Positions 47,928 to 56,121 of a DNA stretch of 64,000 bases are shown piece by piece. The notes beneath the pieces are model-generated. The model searched no databases, had not been told where the DNA came from, and was given only the letters and a program-made list of their open reading frames with translations. Within the stretch, counting starts at the first letter, position 1; every line of letters begins with the position of its first letter. Made by a program: the position numbers and the translations under genes. Source of the DNA: PFJX01 sp963713085 (GTDB lineage: Bacteria > Pseudomonadota > Gammaproteobacteria > Burkholderiales > Thiobacillaceae); contig CAVQKQ010000012.1 in NCBI GenBank assembly GCA_963713085.1, forward strand, positions 1-64,000, read 5' to 3'.

Positions 47928-49023
47928 GTATTTGCGTGGGCGGCCCCGGCTGGCATTCGCCCTGTTGGCTGCCTTGCTCCTGGTCGCGCCTTTCATCGTT
48001 ACCGCCGGGTTGGGCAACGCCTGGGTGCGGGTCATGGATTTCACGCTGCTGTACGTGATGCTGGCCCTGGGCCTCAATATCGTGGTGGGCTACGCCGGCC
48101 TGCTGGACCTGGGCTACATCGCCTTCTATGCCATTGGCGCCTACCTGTATGCCTGGCTGGCGAGCCCCCACTTCGGCCTGCATCTCCCCTTCTGGGTGAC
48201 ATTGCCCCTGGGCGCGGGGCTGGCCGGCCTGTTCGGATTGCTGCTGGGCGCGCCCACGCTGCGCCTGCGGGGCGACTATCTGGCCATCGTCACACTGGGC
48301 TTCGGCGAGATCATCCGCATCTTCATGAACAACCTGAACGCACCGTTCAACCTGACCAACGGGCCCCAGGGCATCAACCTGATCGATCCGGTTAAATTTG
48401 GCACTGTCTCCCTGGGCAAGCCGCTGCACCTGGCCGGTGTGACCATGACCTCCGCCCACCTGTATTACTACCTGTTCCTGGCTTTCACTTTGGTGACCAT
48501 CTTCATCGCCATGCGCCTGCAGGATTCCCGCATCGGCCGGGCCTGGGCGGCGCTGCGGGAAGATGAGGTGGCGGCGGCGGCCATGGGCATCAACACCCGC
48601 AACGTGAAGCTGCTGGCCTTCGCCATGGGGGCCACCTTCGGCGGCCTGGCGGGGGGACTGTTCGCGGCCTTCCAGGGCTTCATCAGTCCCGAGAGCTTCA
48701 ATCTGTGGGAATCCATCCTGGTGGTGTGCATGATCGTGTTGGGCGGCATGGGCAATATCCCCGGTGTGATCCTGGGCGCGGTCATGCTCACCGTCATTCC
48801 CGAGGCCCTGCGCTATCTGGGCGACCTGCAGCGGACCACCCTGGGCCATGTGGTGGTGGATCCCTCAGACCTGCGCATGCTGTTGTTCGGGGTGGCCCTG
48901 GTGGCCATGATGCTGTTCCGTCCCGCCGGCCTGATTCCGTCCAGGATGAGAAAGCGGGAGTTCGCGGCCGAAGATGGTGTCGCGGAACAGGAGCAGGCCG
49001 ACCTATACGACGCCAGGGCCTGA
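47911..49023 (+). CDS. livM: Branched-chain amino acid ABC transporter permease LivM
   Basis: 370 residues from the TTG at 47911, inside the end of livH. There are eight or more hydrophobic segments. NIVVGYAGLLDLGYIAFYAI and RGDYLAIVTLGFGEIIRIFM are typical. The coupling loop is DSRIGRAWAALREDEVAAAA, then MGINTRNVKL. It ends MMLFRPAGLIPSRMRKREF and a charged tail. livG starts three bases after its stop. Confidence 0.94.
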   Translation: MQAALRYLRGRPRLAFALLAALLLVAPFIVTAGLGNAWVRVMDFTLLYVMLALGLNIVVGYAGLLDLGYIAFYAIGAYLYAWLASPHFGLHLPFWVTLPLGAGLAGLFGLLLGAPTLRLRGDYLAIVTLGFGEIIRIFMNNLNAPFNLTNGPQGINLIDPVKFGTVSLGKPLHLAGVTMTSAHLYYYLFLAFTLVTIFIAMRLQDSRIGRAWAALREDEVAAAAMGINTRNVKLLAFAMGATFGGLAGGLFAAFQGFISPESFNLWESILVVCMIVLGGMGNIPGVILGAVMLTVIPEALRYLGDLQRTTLGHVVVDPSDLRMLLFGVALVAMMLFRPAGLIPSRMRKREFAAEDGVAEQEQADLYDARA

Positions 49024-49025
49024 CC

Positions 49026-49793
49026 ATGGCTGAAGCCTTGCTCACCGTGGCACAGGTCACCAAGCGCTTCGGCGGCTTGGCTGCTCTTGAGGAGGTGTCA
49101 TTGTCGGTCAATAACGGCGAGATCTATGGGTTGATCGGGCCCAACGGCGCCGGCAAGACCACCCTGTTCAACTGCATGACCGGTCTGTACTCGGTAACTT
49201 CGGGGCAGGTGCGGCTGGACGGCCAGGCCATCCATAATCACAAGCCCCACCAGATCGTAAAACGGGGTTTCGCCCGAACCTTTCAGAACATCCGCCTGTT
49301 CGCCAACATGACCGCGCTGGAAAACGTCATGGTGGGCCGCCACCCCCGTACCCGGGCGGGCGTCATCGGCGCGGTGCTGCGGGGCGCCGGGACCCGACGC
49401 GAGGAAGCCGCGATCCACGCCAGGGCGAGGGAACTCCTGGCCTATGTTGGCCTTGCAGGCAAGAACCGCAGCTTGGCCGGCCATCTGGCCTATGGCGAGC
49501 AACGGCGCCTGGAGATCGCCCGGGCACTGGCCACGGATCCGCGCCTGCTGGCCCTGGATGAACCCGTCGCAGGCATGAACCAGGCGGAGCGTCGCCAGAT
49601 GGGGGATTTGTTTCTCAGGTTGCGGGAAGGTGGTTTGACGCTGCTTCTGATCGAACATGACGTGAAACTGGTCATGGGCCTGTGCGACCGGGTGGCGGTG
49701 CTTGACTATGGCCGCAAGATCGCCGAAGGGGACGCCCTGGAGGTCCAGAAAGACCCTGCCGTCATCGCCGCCTACTTGGGGGGCGAGGTTTGA
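49026..49793 (+). CDS. livG: Branched-chain amino acid ABC transporter ATPase LivG
   Basis: 255 residues, start ATG at 49026 (MAEALLTVAQVTKRFGGLAA). Walker A is GPNGAGKTTLFNCMTG; GFARTFQNIRLFANMTALEN is the LivG family mark; the signature is LAYGEQRRLEIARAL, Walker B LLALDEPVAGMN, and the H-loop is LLIEHDVKLVM. Its stop overlaps the TTG of livF. Confidence 0.95.
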   Translation: MAEALLTVAQVTKRFGGLAALEEVSLSVNNGEIYGLIGPNGAGKTTLFNCMTGLYSVTSGQVRLDGQAIHNHKPHQIVKRGFARTFQNIRLFANMTALENVMVGRHPRTRAGVIGAVLRGAGTRREEAAIHARARELLAYVGLAGKNRSLAGHLAYGEQRRLEIARALATDPRLLALDEPVAGMNQAERRQMGDLFLRLREGGLTLLLIEHDVKLVMGLCDRVAVLDYGRKIAEGDALEVQKDPAVIAAYLGGEV

Positions 49794-50497
49794 GCCTGCT
49801 GCAAGTGCGCGGACTCAAGGTGGCCTATGGCGGCATCCAGGCCGTGCGCGGCATTGATTTCGAGGTGGCCGAGGGCGAACTGGTCAGCCTGATCGGTGCC
49901 AACGGCGCCGGCAAGAGCAGTACCCTCAAAGGCGTGATGGGCCTGGTGCACGTTGGCGGTGAGGTGCGTTTCGACGGCGCGCGTCTCCAACGCCAACCCA
50001 CCCATGCCATTGTCGCCCGTGGGTTGACCTTGGTGCCGGAAGGGCGGGGTATTTTCGGGCGTCTGACGGTGGCGGAAAATCTCAATATCGGCGCCTACTT
50101 GCGTCGCGACAAGGCGGGTATCCAGGCGGACGCGCAGCGCGTTTATGGCCTGTTTCCCCGACTCGCAGATCGTCGCGGTCAGCTGGCTGGCACCCTGTCC
50201 GGTGGCGAGCAGCAAATGCTGGCCATCGCTCGTGCGCTGATGGGGCGGCCCCGGTTGCTGCTTCTCGATGAGCCCAGCATGGGATTGGCGCCGCTCATGG
50301 TACAAAAGATATATGAAACCATTGCGGCCATTATAAAAGAAGGGGTTACACTGCTTCTGGTCGAGCAAAATGCCCATTTGGCGCTCAAGATCAGCCATCG
50401 GGCCTATGTTTTGGAAAGCGGTAACATCACCCTGGCCGGTGACGCCAAAAGCCTGACGCAAGACCCAAAAGTGCGTGCCGCGTATTTGGGAGACTAG
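49790..50497 (+). CDS. livF: Branched-chain amino acid ABC transporter ATPase LivF
   Basis: 235 residues, starting at TTG 49790 with GGGGGCGAGG upstream. Walker A is GANGAGKSSTLKGVMG; GLTLVPEGRGIFGRLTVAEN is the LivF mark. The signature is LSGGEQQMLAIARALM, Walker B LLLLDEPSMGLAP, then LLVEQNAHLALK. It completes a full LivKHMGF set. After it comes a 179-bp gap without a U-tract terminator, containing a 6-bp hairpin at 50534-50551. Confidence 0.95.
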   Translation: MSLLQVRGLKVAYGGIQAVRGIDFEVAEGELVSLIGANGAGKSSTLKGVMGLVHVGGEVRFDGARLQRQPTHAIVARGLTLVPEGRGIFGRLTVAENLNIGAYLRRDKAGIQADAQRVYGLFPRLADRRGQLAGTLSGGEQQMLAIARALMGRPRLLLLDEPSMGLAPLMVQKIYETIAAIIKEGVTLLLVEQNAHLALKISHRAYVLESGNITLAGDAKSLTQDPKVRAAYLGD

Positions 50498-50676
50498 TCG
50501 CTAGGTCCCGCCGGCCATGGTATTGCAAAGACTTGTTGCATTCTAGCAACAGGGGTTGGCCGTCAGTAGGACAAGCCAATCTAGTAATCGAATGTTCTAA
50601 TATTCCACCCTATACTGACGTCTCAGTTGAGAGTTCCCTGATTCCCGTTCCCCCGTCAACCCCTTAGGAGTTAGAA

Positions 50677-51327
50677 ATGAAAAAGCTGTCCGCCCTGATT
50701 CTTGCCCTGGTTGCCCAAGCCGCATTCGCTACCGGCCCCGAAGAAACCGCCACCCAACTGCTGGACCCCGTCAGAGCCGCTGACGTCGCCAAGGACCCGA
50801 AGGCCGCCGTGGCTGCCATGACCAACCTGATGGATCCCGCCACTGCCATACGTATGATGCAGATGGGTATGGACCCCGCCACCTACACCAAGATGGTTCA
50901 GTCCGGCATGTCTCCCGACATGCTGAAGTCCTATGCCGCCTTCCTGGACCCGAACGTCTACATGAAGTGGCTGGCCGCCTCGATGGACCCCAACTTCTAC
51001 ACCGCCGCCATGGCTCCGTTCATGAACCCCAACATGTACATGAAGTGGGCGGGTGCTCCTCTGGATCCCCGTGTCCTGCAGATGATGGCCGCTCCTCTGA
51101 ACCCCAACATGTACATGAACTGGGCCACGGCCCCCTTGGCCCCCGCCAACATGAACCTGATGATGGCTCCCCTGAACCCCAACCTGTACACCCAGTGGGC
51201 TAACACCGCAGCCAACCCCGCCACCTACGGCACCTGGGGTGCGTTCATGAATCCCGCCACCTACGGCAACATGGCCAACCCGTTCGCTGGCTTCATCCCC
51301 GCACCTGCTGCTCCCGCCGCCAAGTAA
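50677..51327 (+). CDS. Exported Met/Pro/Asn-rich protein made of about 13 short NPxxYxxW-like repeats
   Basis: 216 residues; no family recognised. The signal peptide MKKLSALILALVAQAAFA should be cut before TGPEE. From about residue 28 the sequence is a series of 12-14 residue units of the form (M/L)(D/N)P-xx-(Y)-xx-(W/M)-x-A-x, for example LDPNVYMKWLAAS, MNPNMYMKWAGAP, LNPNMYMNWATAP, LNPNLYTQWANTA and MNPATYGTWGAF-like variants. Methionine makes up more than a tenth of the protein. Cysteine is absent and the repeat region has few charges. The C terminus is FIPAPAAPAAK. TTAGGAG precedes the ATG and a strong terminator follows. A paralogue lies next door. Location should be periplasmic or outer surface; a role in binding, packing or oxidant scavenging is speculation. 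Confidence 0.85.
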   Translation: MKKLSALILALVAQAAFATGPEETATQLLDPVRAADVAKDPKAAVAAMTNLMDPATAIRMMQMGMDPATYTKMVQSGMSPDMLKSYAAFLDPNVYMKWLAASMDPNFYTAAMAPFMNPNMYMKWAGAPLDPRVLQMMAAPLNPNMYMNWATAPLAPANMNLMMAPLNPNLYTQWANTAANPATYGTWGAFMNPATYGNMANPFAGFIPAPAAPAAK

Positions 51328-51349
51328 TTCGCGGAAGTAACATGGTATG

Positions 51350-51380
51350 AGGGCGGAACTTCGGTTCCGCCCTTTTTCTT
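51350..51380 (+). terminator. Strong rho-independent terminator after the repeat-protein gene
   Basis: Stem GGGCGGAAC (51351-51359) with GTTCCGCCC (51364-51372), UUCG tetraloop, then TTTTTCTTT. It is the strongest terminator in the window and separates the two repeat-protein genes, so the second needs its own promoter or read-through. Confidence 0.95.
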
Positions 51381-51449
51381 TGCGGCGAATGAGGCATGTT
51401 AGTATTTGTCAATACGTTACTAACCAACTGAATTTAATAACCATACACA

Positions 51450-52247
51450 ATGAAAATAAGCTGGGTGGGGGCCGCGCTGTTGATGGGGACAAACTCTGTG
51501 GCCTATTCAGCGCCGCAAGCAACAATAGATGCCCAGTGGTCGGCAAGGATCGGCGTAACGGTCGTCACACAGCCTGACGGCAAGGTGATCGAGCGCCTTG
51601 CCATGAATTCCGCCGCTGCCGCGCGCCAAGCAGCAGTCGTCGCACCGGATTCTCCGGAGGCTTGGCTGGAATTCATGCTTGATTCAACCCGCAACGGTCA
51701 GGCCTTCAAAAATCCGAAGTTAATTGCCGAATGGCTTGATGCCGTGACGGAGCCCCGCTTCATGACCGCCCTGGCCACGGTCGTTTTTTCCCCAGGCACT
51801 TACCCGCGAGTATTGGGCCGACTGGTCGATCCAGCCACCGTGCATAACTGGGCCGAGTTCATGGATCCCAATCTATTTCTGAGCTGGATGGCCGCCGGCC
51901 TGGATCCACGCTTTTCGGAGGCCATATACCTGCGTATGGCGAATCCGCAAAAATATCTGCGTTGGGCGGCCTATGCCGGCACGCCGGAGGCCCGGGGCGT
52001 ACTGGTCGGGAGCCTGAATCCGGAAAATCATGGCAAGTGGTCGGCCGCCGGACTGGAAACCAATAACCATGTCCCAATTGCCAAAGCAGCCAATCTGGTG
52101 ATTCCCTCGGCATGGGTGGGCGGTTTCGCCGATGGCGCGAACCATGCCCTGGCCTCGGATCAGTCCGCACAGGTATGGCTCAAGCTGCCCACACCGGATC
52201 CCAAATCCAACCCCTACCTGAGCGGGAACGCCTCTTACCGTTATTGA
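51450..52247 (+). CDS. Second exported protein with the same degenerate repeat
   Basis: 265 residues; no family recognised. MKISWVGAALLMGTNSVAYS ends in a likely signal-peptidase site (YSA before PQATID). The central part (about 105-200) has the repeat in diverged form: FSPGTYPRVLGRLVDPATVH, MDPNLFLSWMAAGLDPRFSE, MANPQKYLRWAAYAGTPEAR and LNPENHGKWSAAGLE. Unlike its neighbour it is not methionine-rich and has longer unique ends (N-terminal 80 and C-terminal 60 residues). It has a poor ribosome-binding site and starts 70 bp after the neighbour's terminator. The pair probably arose by duplication. It faces fau convergently, with 9 bp between stops. Confidence 0.8.
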   Translation: MKISWVGAALLMGTNSVAYSAPQATIDAQWSARIGVTVVTQPDGKVIERLAMNSAAAARQAAVVAPDSPEAWLEFMLDSTRNGQAFKNPKLIAEWLDAVTEPRFMTALATVVFSPGTYPRVLGRLVDPATVHNWAEFMDPNLFLSWMAAGLDPRFSEAIYLRMANPQKYLRWAAYAGTPEARGVLVGSLNPENHGKWSAAGLETNNHVPIAKAANLVIPSAWVGGFADGANHALASDQSAQVWLKLPTPDPKSNPYLSGNASYRY

Positions 52248-52256
52248 CCCGGCCGC

Positions 52257-52871
52257 CTACCCGGGGCCGCTGGGGCGATATCCCTGTTCCGTCAAAATGC
52301 CGATTACCGGGATATCCCATGGGTCCCGGGGTACTTCCACAACCTGCTGCGCCGCGAAGGCGACGCCGATCAGCCGGGGCTTGCGCCAAACCAGGCGTTG
52401 GCCGAGGAAGGCCAGGCTGGCATCGTAATAGCCTCCCCCCATGCCGATGCGGAAGCCGCGCCGGTCGAAGCCGAGCAGCGGTATGAACACCATGTCGAGC
52501 CTATTGGCGCGTACCCACTTGGCGGAGGGATGGTGATATTCCGGGATGCCGTAGCGGTTCAAGCGCCAGGCCTGATGATCACCCAGGCGGGAGAACCAGA
52601 GTTTCTTGCGGCCACGACCCGGCACGATGGGCAAATAGCAATCCACCCGCATCTGCCGAGCTTGGTTGAGCAAGGGCATGACATCGATCTCGCCTTTTGC
52701 GGGGATATAGAAGCCGATCCTCCGCCGCTGGCGCAGCAGGCGCTTGCGCAAGGCGTAGCGAACCAGGTGGCGGCCCGCGGATTTACGGATGGCATCGGGA
52801 ATGGCGGCCCGGATGCCGCGCAGTCGGCTACGCAAGGCGCGCTTATCGGAATTGGGATCGGGATGTGTCAT
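52257..52871 (-). CDS. fau: 5-formyltetrahydrofolate cyclo-ligase
   Basis: 204 residues. It has the ATP-binding basic N terminus SDKRALRSRLRGIRAAIPDA, IGFYIPAKGEIDVMPLL with the folate site, and the signature PLLGFDRRGFRIGMGGGYYD. It converts 5-formyl-THF to methenyl-THF and is known as ygfA in E. coli. The 6S RNA gene ends 13 bp upstream on the same strand, the same arrangement as in E. coli. Confidence 0.95.
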   Translation of the reverse strand: MTHPDPNSDKRALRSRLRGIRAAIPDAIRKSAGRHLVRYALRKRLLRQRRRIGFYIPAKGEIDVMPLLNQARQMRVDCYLPIVPGRGRKKLWFSRLGDHQAWRLNRYGIPEYHHPSAKWVRANRLDMVFIPLLGFDRRGFRIGMGGGYYDASLAFLGQRLVWRKPRLIGVAFAAQQVVEVPRDPWDIPVIGILTEQGYRPSGPG

Positions 52872-52883
52872 GCTGAAAGGGGT

Positions 52884-53060
52884 CTCCCCGCTTGCGCCGT
52901 CTGGATCGCTAGTCCTGAACCCTGAGGTTCAAGTCGGCCGCGGTTCGGTTGTATCGGGTACATGGACAGGCCACGCGCACGCCCACAACCTAAATACCGC
53001 AGTCTGCGCTTACGCGTATCGGTTCAAAGAATGCACGATCCTCGCGTACGCAGCAGGGAG
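52884..53060 (-). ncRNA. ssrS: 6S RNA (RNA polymerase inhibitor)
   Basis: The 220-bp gap between zapA and fau folds like 6S RNA on the minus strand. The 5' end (CTCCCTGCT, later GGATCG) pairs with the 3' end (CGATCC, later AGCGGGGAG) as the terminal stem. The closing side has the conserved TTGAACCTCAGGGTTCAGG hairpin, close to the TTGAACCAAGGGTTCAA of the E. coli molecule. The stretch between the arms forms the open bubble that mimics a melted promoter and binds sigma-70 holoenzyme. Ends are accurate to perhaps ten bases. Synteny zapA-ssrS-fau is the conserved proteobacterial arrangement. Confidence 0.88.
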
Positions 53061-53091
53061 ATTGATAGGGCACCCGTGAAACCCGGTGCCT

Positions 53092-53406
53092 TCAGAACAG
53101 ATTATCTTGCTGGGCCAGTGCCTGATCAAGCAGATTGGCCAGGCGGGACAGACGTTCCTGATACTCGCTCGTGTCCGGCGCGGCGGGACGGGCGCTGAGG
53201 TAATCATTGGTGATGTTGAGGGCGGCCATGATGGCGATGCGTTCCACGCCGATCACTTTGCCGGTGTCGCGGATCTCGCGCATCTTGCGGTCCAGGTATT
53301 GCACGGCCTGGAGCAGACTGTCCCGTTCTTCTTCAGGACAGGCCACGCGAAATTCGCGCCCCATGATGGCGACGTCGAGGCTCACGTTGTTGGGGGCGAT
53401 TGCCAT
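53092..53406 (-). CDS. zapA: Cell division protein ZapA
   Basis: 104 residues from the ATG at 53406; the frame is open further up to 53463, but MAIAPNNVSLDVAIMGREFR is the family start. It has the ZapA fold: VACPEEERDSLLQAVQYLDR, then KMREIRDTGKVIGVERIAIM and AALNITNDYL, with a C-terminal coiled coil. It bundles FtsZ filaments. It starts one base after the stop of the upstream coiled-coil gene. Confidence 0.93.
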   Translation of the reverse strand: MAIAPNNVSLDVAIMGREFRVACPEEERDSLLQAVQYLDRKMREIRDTGKVIGVERIAIMAALNITNDYLSARPAAPDTSEYQERLSRLANLLDQALAQQDNLF

Positions 53407-53407
53407 G

Positions 53408-53599
53408 TCAGTCCGGAAGCTTGTTGAACAGGGTTTCCATGCGTCCGCGAGCCTCATCGACACGCTCCGACAGCCGCTTGTTGGCGTTCTCCAAGGCGAC
53501 CACCTGTTGGCGCAATTTTAGGTTCTCGCCACGCATGGCTTGATAGCGCTCCAACATCTGAGCGAGCTTGGTTTCGAGGGCATCCAGTTCGGCCTGCAT
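53408..53599 (-). CDS. Small ZapB-like coiled-coil protein
   Basis: 63 residues from the ATG at 53599 (MQAELDALETKLAQMLERYQ), coiled coil over nearly its whole length, ending LFNKLPD. Similar 60-75 residue coiled-coil proteins precede zapA in many betaproteobacteria and are treated as ZapB-like, but this rests on context. An open frame continues to a TTG at 53638 yet overlaps the promoter. The strong promoter places transcription start at or next to the ATG, so the message may lack a leader. Confidence 0.75.
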   Translation of the reverse strand: MQAELDALETKLAQMLERYQAMRGENLKLRQQVVALENANKRLSERVDEARGRMETLFNKLPD

Positions 53600-53605
53600 T
53601 GGCGC

Positions 53606-53635
53606 ACTATAATTGGCCGCATTTTCCCGCGTCAA
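53606..53635 (-). promoter_or_regulatory. Sigma-70-type promoter for the ZapB-like/zapA unit
   Basis: On the minus strand TTGACG (53630-53635) and TATAGT (53606-53611) are separated by 18 bp; each matches consensus at five of six bases. The expected start, seven bases after the -10 box, is at 53599, the A of the gene's ATG. Confidence 0.65.
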
Positions 53636-53640
53636 CAAAG

Positions 53641-53988
53641 GGTTCTAGTTAATTTATGCGTATCGACTGCAACAGCCATGGATAAGCTTGCCTTTGCCTG
53701 CGACAGCTTCCCTTCAGGTAGCTGTGGGCGCATGTTCGTATTCTCCATCGGCACCATGTGATCTCGGCCGCGACGGATGAAGCCAAGTCAGTGGGTACGT
53801 GTCATCAGGGTGCATGCAATTCCAATCCGCGCACATGATATGTCTATCCCATACTCCCGAACGCACAGGATGCAGAGCCGTGACGTACAGTACCGGCCAC
53901 ATCACTGTCTCGAAAACCTCACGGTGATGTCACCCAAGCGTAACGTGATGGCCGTATTCACTATTCGTTTCTCGTGCCGGGAGCCGAT
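53641..53988. other. Intergenic region without recognised gene
   Basis: About 350 bp between the ZapB-like gene and the glycosyltransferase. Frames are short and unconvincing on both strands, and I see no strong hairpin with a U tract or tRNA-like fold. The glycosyltransferase promoter should lie in the right half. Confidence 0.5.
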
Positions 53989-55173
53989 GTGCGGGTCTTG
54001 CTGATCTCAGATGTCTATTTCCCCCGGGTAAACGGCGTTTCCACGTCCATCCAGACCCTGCGCGGCGAACTGCGGGCGGCCGGTCATGAGGTCACCCTGG
54101 TGGTCCCGGATTACGGCCGGACAACGGGGGATGAGCACGGCATCGTGCGGGTTCCTGGCCGGCGGGTACCCTTCGACCCGGAGGACCGTCTGATCCGGCC
54201 CGCCGCCCTGCGCCGGCGTCTGGACGAATTGGGCGAAGACTTCGACGTGGTGCATGTCCATACCCCCTTCGCCGCCCATAGGGCCGGAGTGGCCTTTGCC
54301 CGCAGCCACGGAATCCCGGTGGTGGAGACCTACCACACCCTGTTCGAGGAATATTTCTACCACTACATTCCGTTCCTGCCTCACCCCTGGCTCAAGGCCT
54401 TGGCCCGGCGCATCTCGCGCAAGCAGTGCAATCGGGTGGATTGCATCGTTTCTCCCTCCGGTCCCATGCGCCAAGCCCTGGTGGATTACGGCGTGACCAC
54501 GCCCATCGAGATCATACCCACCGGCCTGCCCGCCGCCGCTTTCGAGCCGGGTGATGGCCGGCGTTTCCGGGTCGAGCGTGGCATACCCGAAGACCAGCCG
54601 GTGCTACTTTTTGTGGGCCGGGTGGCCTTCGAGAAAAATATCGGTTTTTTATTGAAGATGCTGGGCCTGCTCCGGCGGCAGGTGCCGGACGTCCTTCTGC
54701 TGATGGCGGGAGAAGGCCCCGCCCTGCGCAAGCTCAAGCGCCATGCCCGACAGTGGGGCGTGGCCGAACTGATCCGTTTCATGGGCTATCTTGACCGACA
54801 CACGGAATTGCCCGATTGCTACCGGGCCGCGGACCTGTTCGTGTTCGCCTCGAAAACCGAGACCCAGGGCCTGGTATTGCTGGAATCCATGGCCCAGGGC
54901 ACGCCGGTGGTCGCCTTGGCGGAAATGGGCACCAAGGATGTCCTCCGGGAGGGCCACGGCTGTCGCATCGCCCGGGATGATCCGCAAGGGTTTGCCGATT
55001 TGGTGGCGGGGATGCTGCGCGACACCGGCGCCATGGATACCCTGGAGAGCAGCGCCCGGAACTATGCCCGGGGATGGAGTTCCCAGCACATGACCGAGCG
55101 AATGGTCGGCCTGTACGAGCGCGCGGGCATGCCGGCCACGGCTGAACTCATGCCCTCGCCAGCCCTGATCTGA
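53989..55173 (+). CDS. GT4-family glycosyltransferase
   Basis: 394 residues from the GTG at 53989, chosen because GGGAG lies five bases upstream; a GTG at 53974 is possible. The GT-B fold begins RVLLISDVYFPRVNGVSTSI and has VVHVHTPFAAHRAGV, HTLFEEYFYHYIP, LLFVGRVAFEKNIGFLL and KTETQGLVLLESMAQGTPV, where the Glu pair of GT4 enzymes is seen. The closest known relatives by these motifs are mannosyl- or glucosyltransferases acting on membrane lipids, but donor and acceptor are not certain. It stands alone on the plus strand. Confidence 0.88.
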   Translation: MRVLLISDVYFPRVNGVSTSIQTLRGELRAAGHEVTLVVPDYGRTTGDEHGIVRVPGRRVPFDPEDRLIRPAALRRRLDELGEDFDVVHVHTPFAAHRAGVAFARSHGIPVVETYHTLFEEYFYHYIPFLPHPWLKALARRISRKQCNRVDCIVSPSGPMRQALVDYGVTTPIEIIPTGLPAAAFEPGDGRRFRVERGIPEDQPVLLFVGRVAFEKNIGFLLKMLGLLRRQVPDVLLLMAGEGPALRKLKRHARQWGVAELIRFMGYLDRHTELPDCYRAADLFVFASKTETQGLVLLESMAQGTPVVALAEMGTKDVLREGHGCRIARDDPQGFADLVAGMLRDTGAMDTLESSARNYARGWSSQHMTERMVGLYERAGMPATAELMPSPALI

Positions 55174-55213
55174 TCCGGGCCGGCCCATGGCGGTCGGGCG
55201 CTATGATGGGCCC

Positions 55214-56116
55214 ATGTTGCCTGGCTATCGCGGGCGATTCGCGCCCACCCCTTCCGGACCTTTGCACTTCGGCTCCCTGGTCGCCGCCCTGGGCAGCTAT
55301 CTGGATGCGCGTGTCCACGGCGGCACTTGGCTGTTGCGCATTGAGGATGTTGACCCGCCAAGGGTGGTGGCGGGGGCGTCGGACGCCATCCTGCGCACCC
55401 TCGAGGCCTATGGTTTCGAATGGGATGGGACGGTGATGTGGCAGGGCCGGCGCGGCGACGCCTACCGGTCCGTGCTGGAGATGCTGCAGCAGTCCGGACG
55501 GGTCTATGGCTGTAGTTGCAGCCGCAAGCAGATCGGCGAGGGTGCGCGCATCGGTGTGGATGGCCCGGTTTATCCGGGCCGCTGTCTGGGTCGACAGGTC
55601 TCGGATGGCCTGGCCCTACGGCTGATGGTACCGGATGTCCGCATCGACTTCGAAGATCGACTGCAGGGCCGGGTGGGCTGCGACGTGGCCCGCGAATGCG
55701 GCGACTTCGTCCTCAAGCGGGCGGATGGCGTCTTCACCTATCAGCTCGCGGTGGTGGTGGATGATGCCGCACAAGACGTCACCCACGTGGTCCGGGGTGC
55801 CGACCTGCTGGCTTCGACCCCGCGCCAGATCGCGCTACAACAGGCTCTGGGCTTGGTAACGCCGGAATATCTGCATTTGCCTGTGGTTCTGGACAGCGAC
55901 GGCTGCAAGCTCAGCAAGCAGACCCTGGCCGCACCCTTGAATGACGCCGATCCCATGCCGGTCCTGAAGCAGGCGGCGGATTTTCTGGGACTGGATATGG
56001 AAGCGGACGTGGCCTCGCCGACAGAATTCTGGCAACAGGCGACCCGACTCTGGGACCGGTGCGCCTTGCCGCCGCTGCGTGGCAAGAGTTTGGCTGGCGG
56101 TGTGCGGCGTGGCTGA
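55214..56116 (+). CDS. gluQ: Glutamyl-Q tRNA(Asp) synthetase
   Basis: 300 residues from the ATG at 55214 (MLPGYRGRFAPTPSGPLHFG); an ATG at 55187 adds nine residues that the family lacks. The HIGH-type motif is in PTPSGPLHFGSLVAA. The KMSKS-type motif is CKLSKQTLA. A cysteine cluster YGCSCSRKQIG and YPGRCLG marks the zinc site. It lacks the anticodon-binding domain of GltX, so it glutamylates queuosine in tRNA-Asp. It converges on moaA, with five bases between stop codons. Confidence 0.93.
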   Translation: MLPGYRGRFAPTPSGPLHFGSLVAALGSYLDARVHGGTWLLRIEDVDPPRVVAGASDAILRTLEAYGFEWDGTVMWQGRRGDAYRSVLEMLQQSGRVYGCSCSRKQIGEGARIGVDGPVYPGRCLGRQVSDGLALRLMVPDVRIDFEDRLQGRVGCDVARECGDFVLKRADGVFTYQLAVVVDDAAQDVTHVVRGADLLASTPRQIALQQALGLVTPEYLHLPVVLDSDGCKLSKQTLAAPLNDADPMPVLKQAADFLGLDMEADVASPTEFWQQATRLWDRCALPPLRGKSLAGGVRRG

Positions 56117-56121
56117 GGCGG

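Noticed and set aside
53714..53905. 63-codon minus-strand frame in the gap before the glycosyltransferase
   Set aside because: No ribosome-binding site, unusual composition rich in Trp, His and Met, and no domain.
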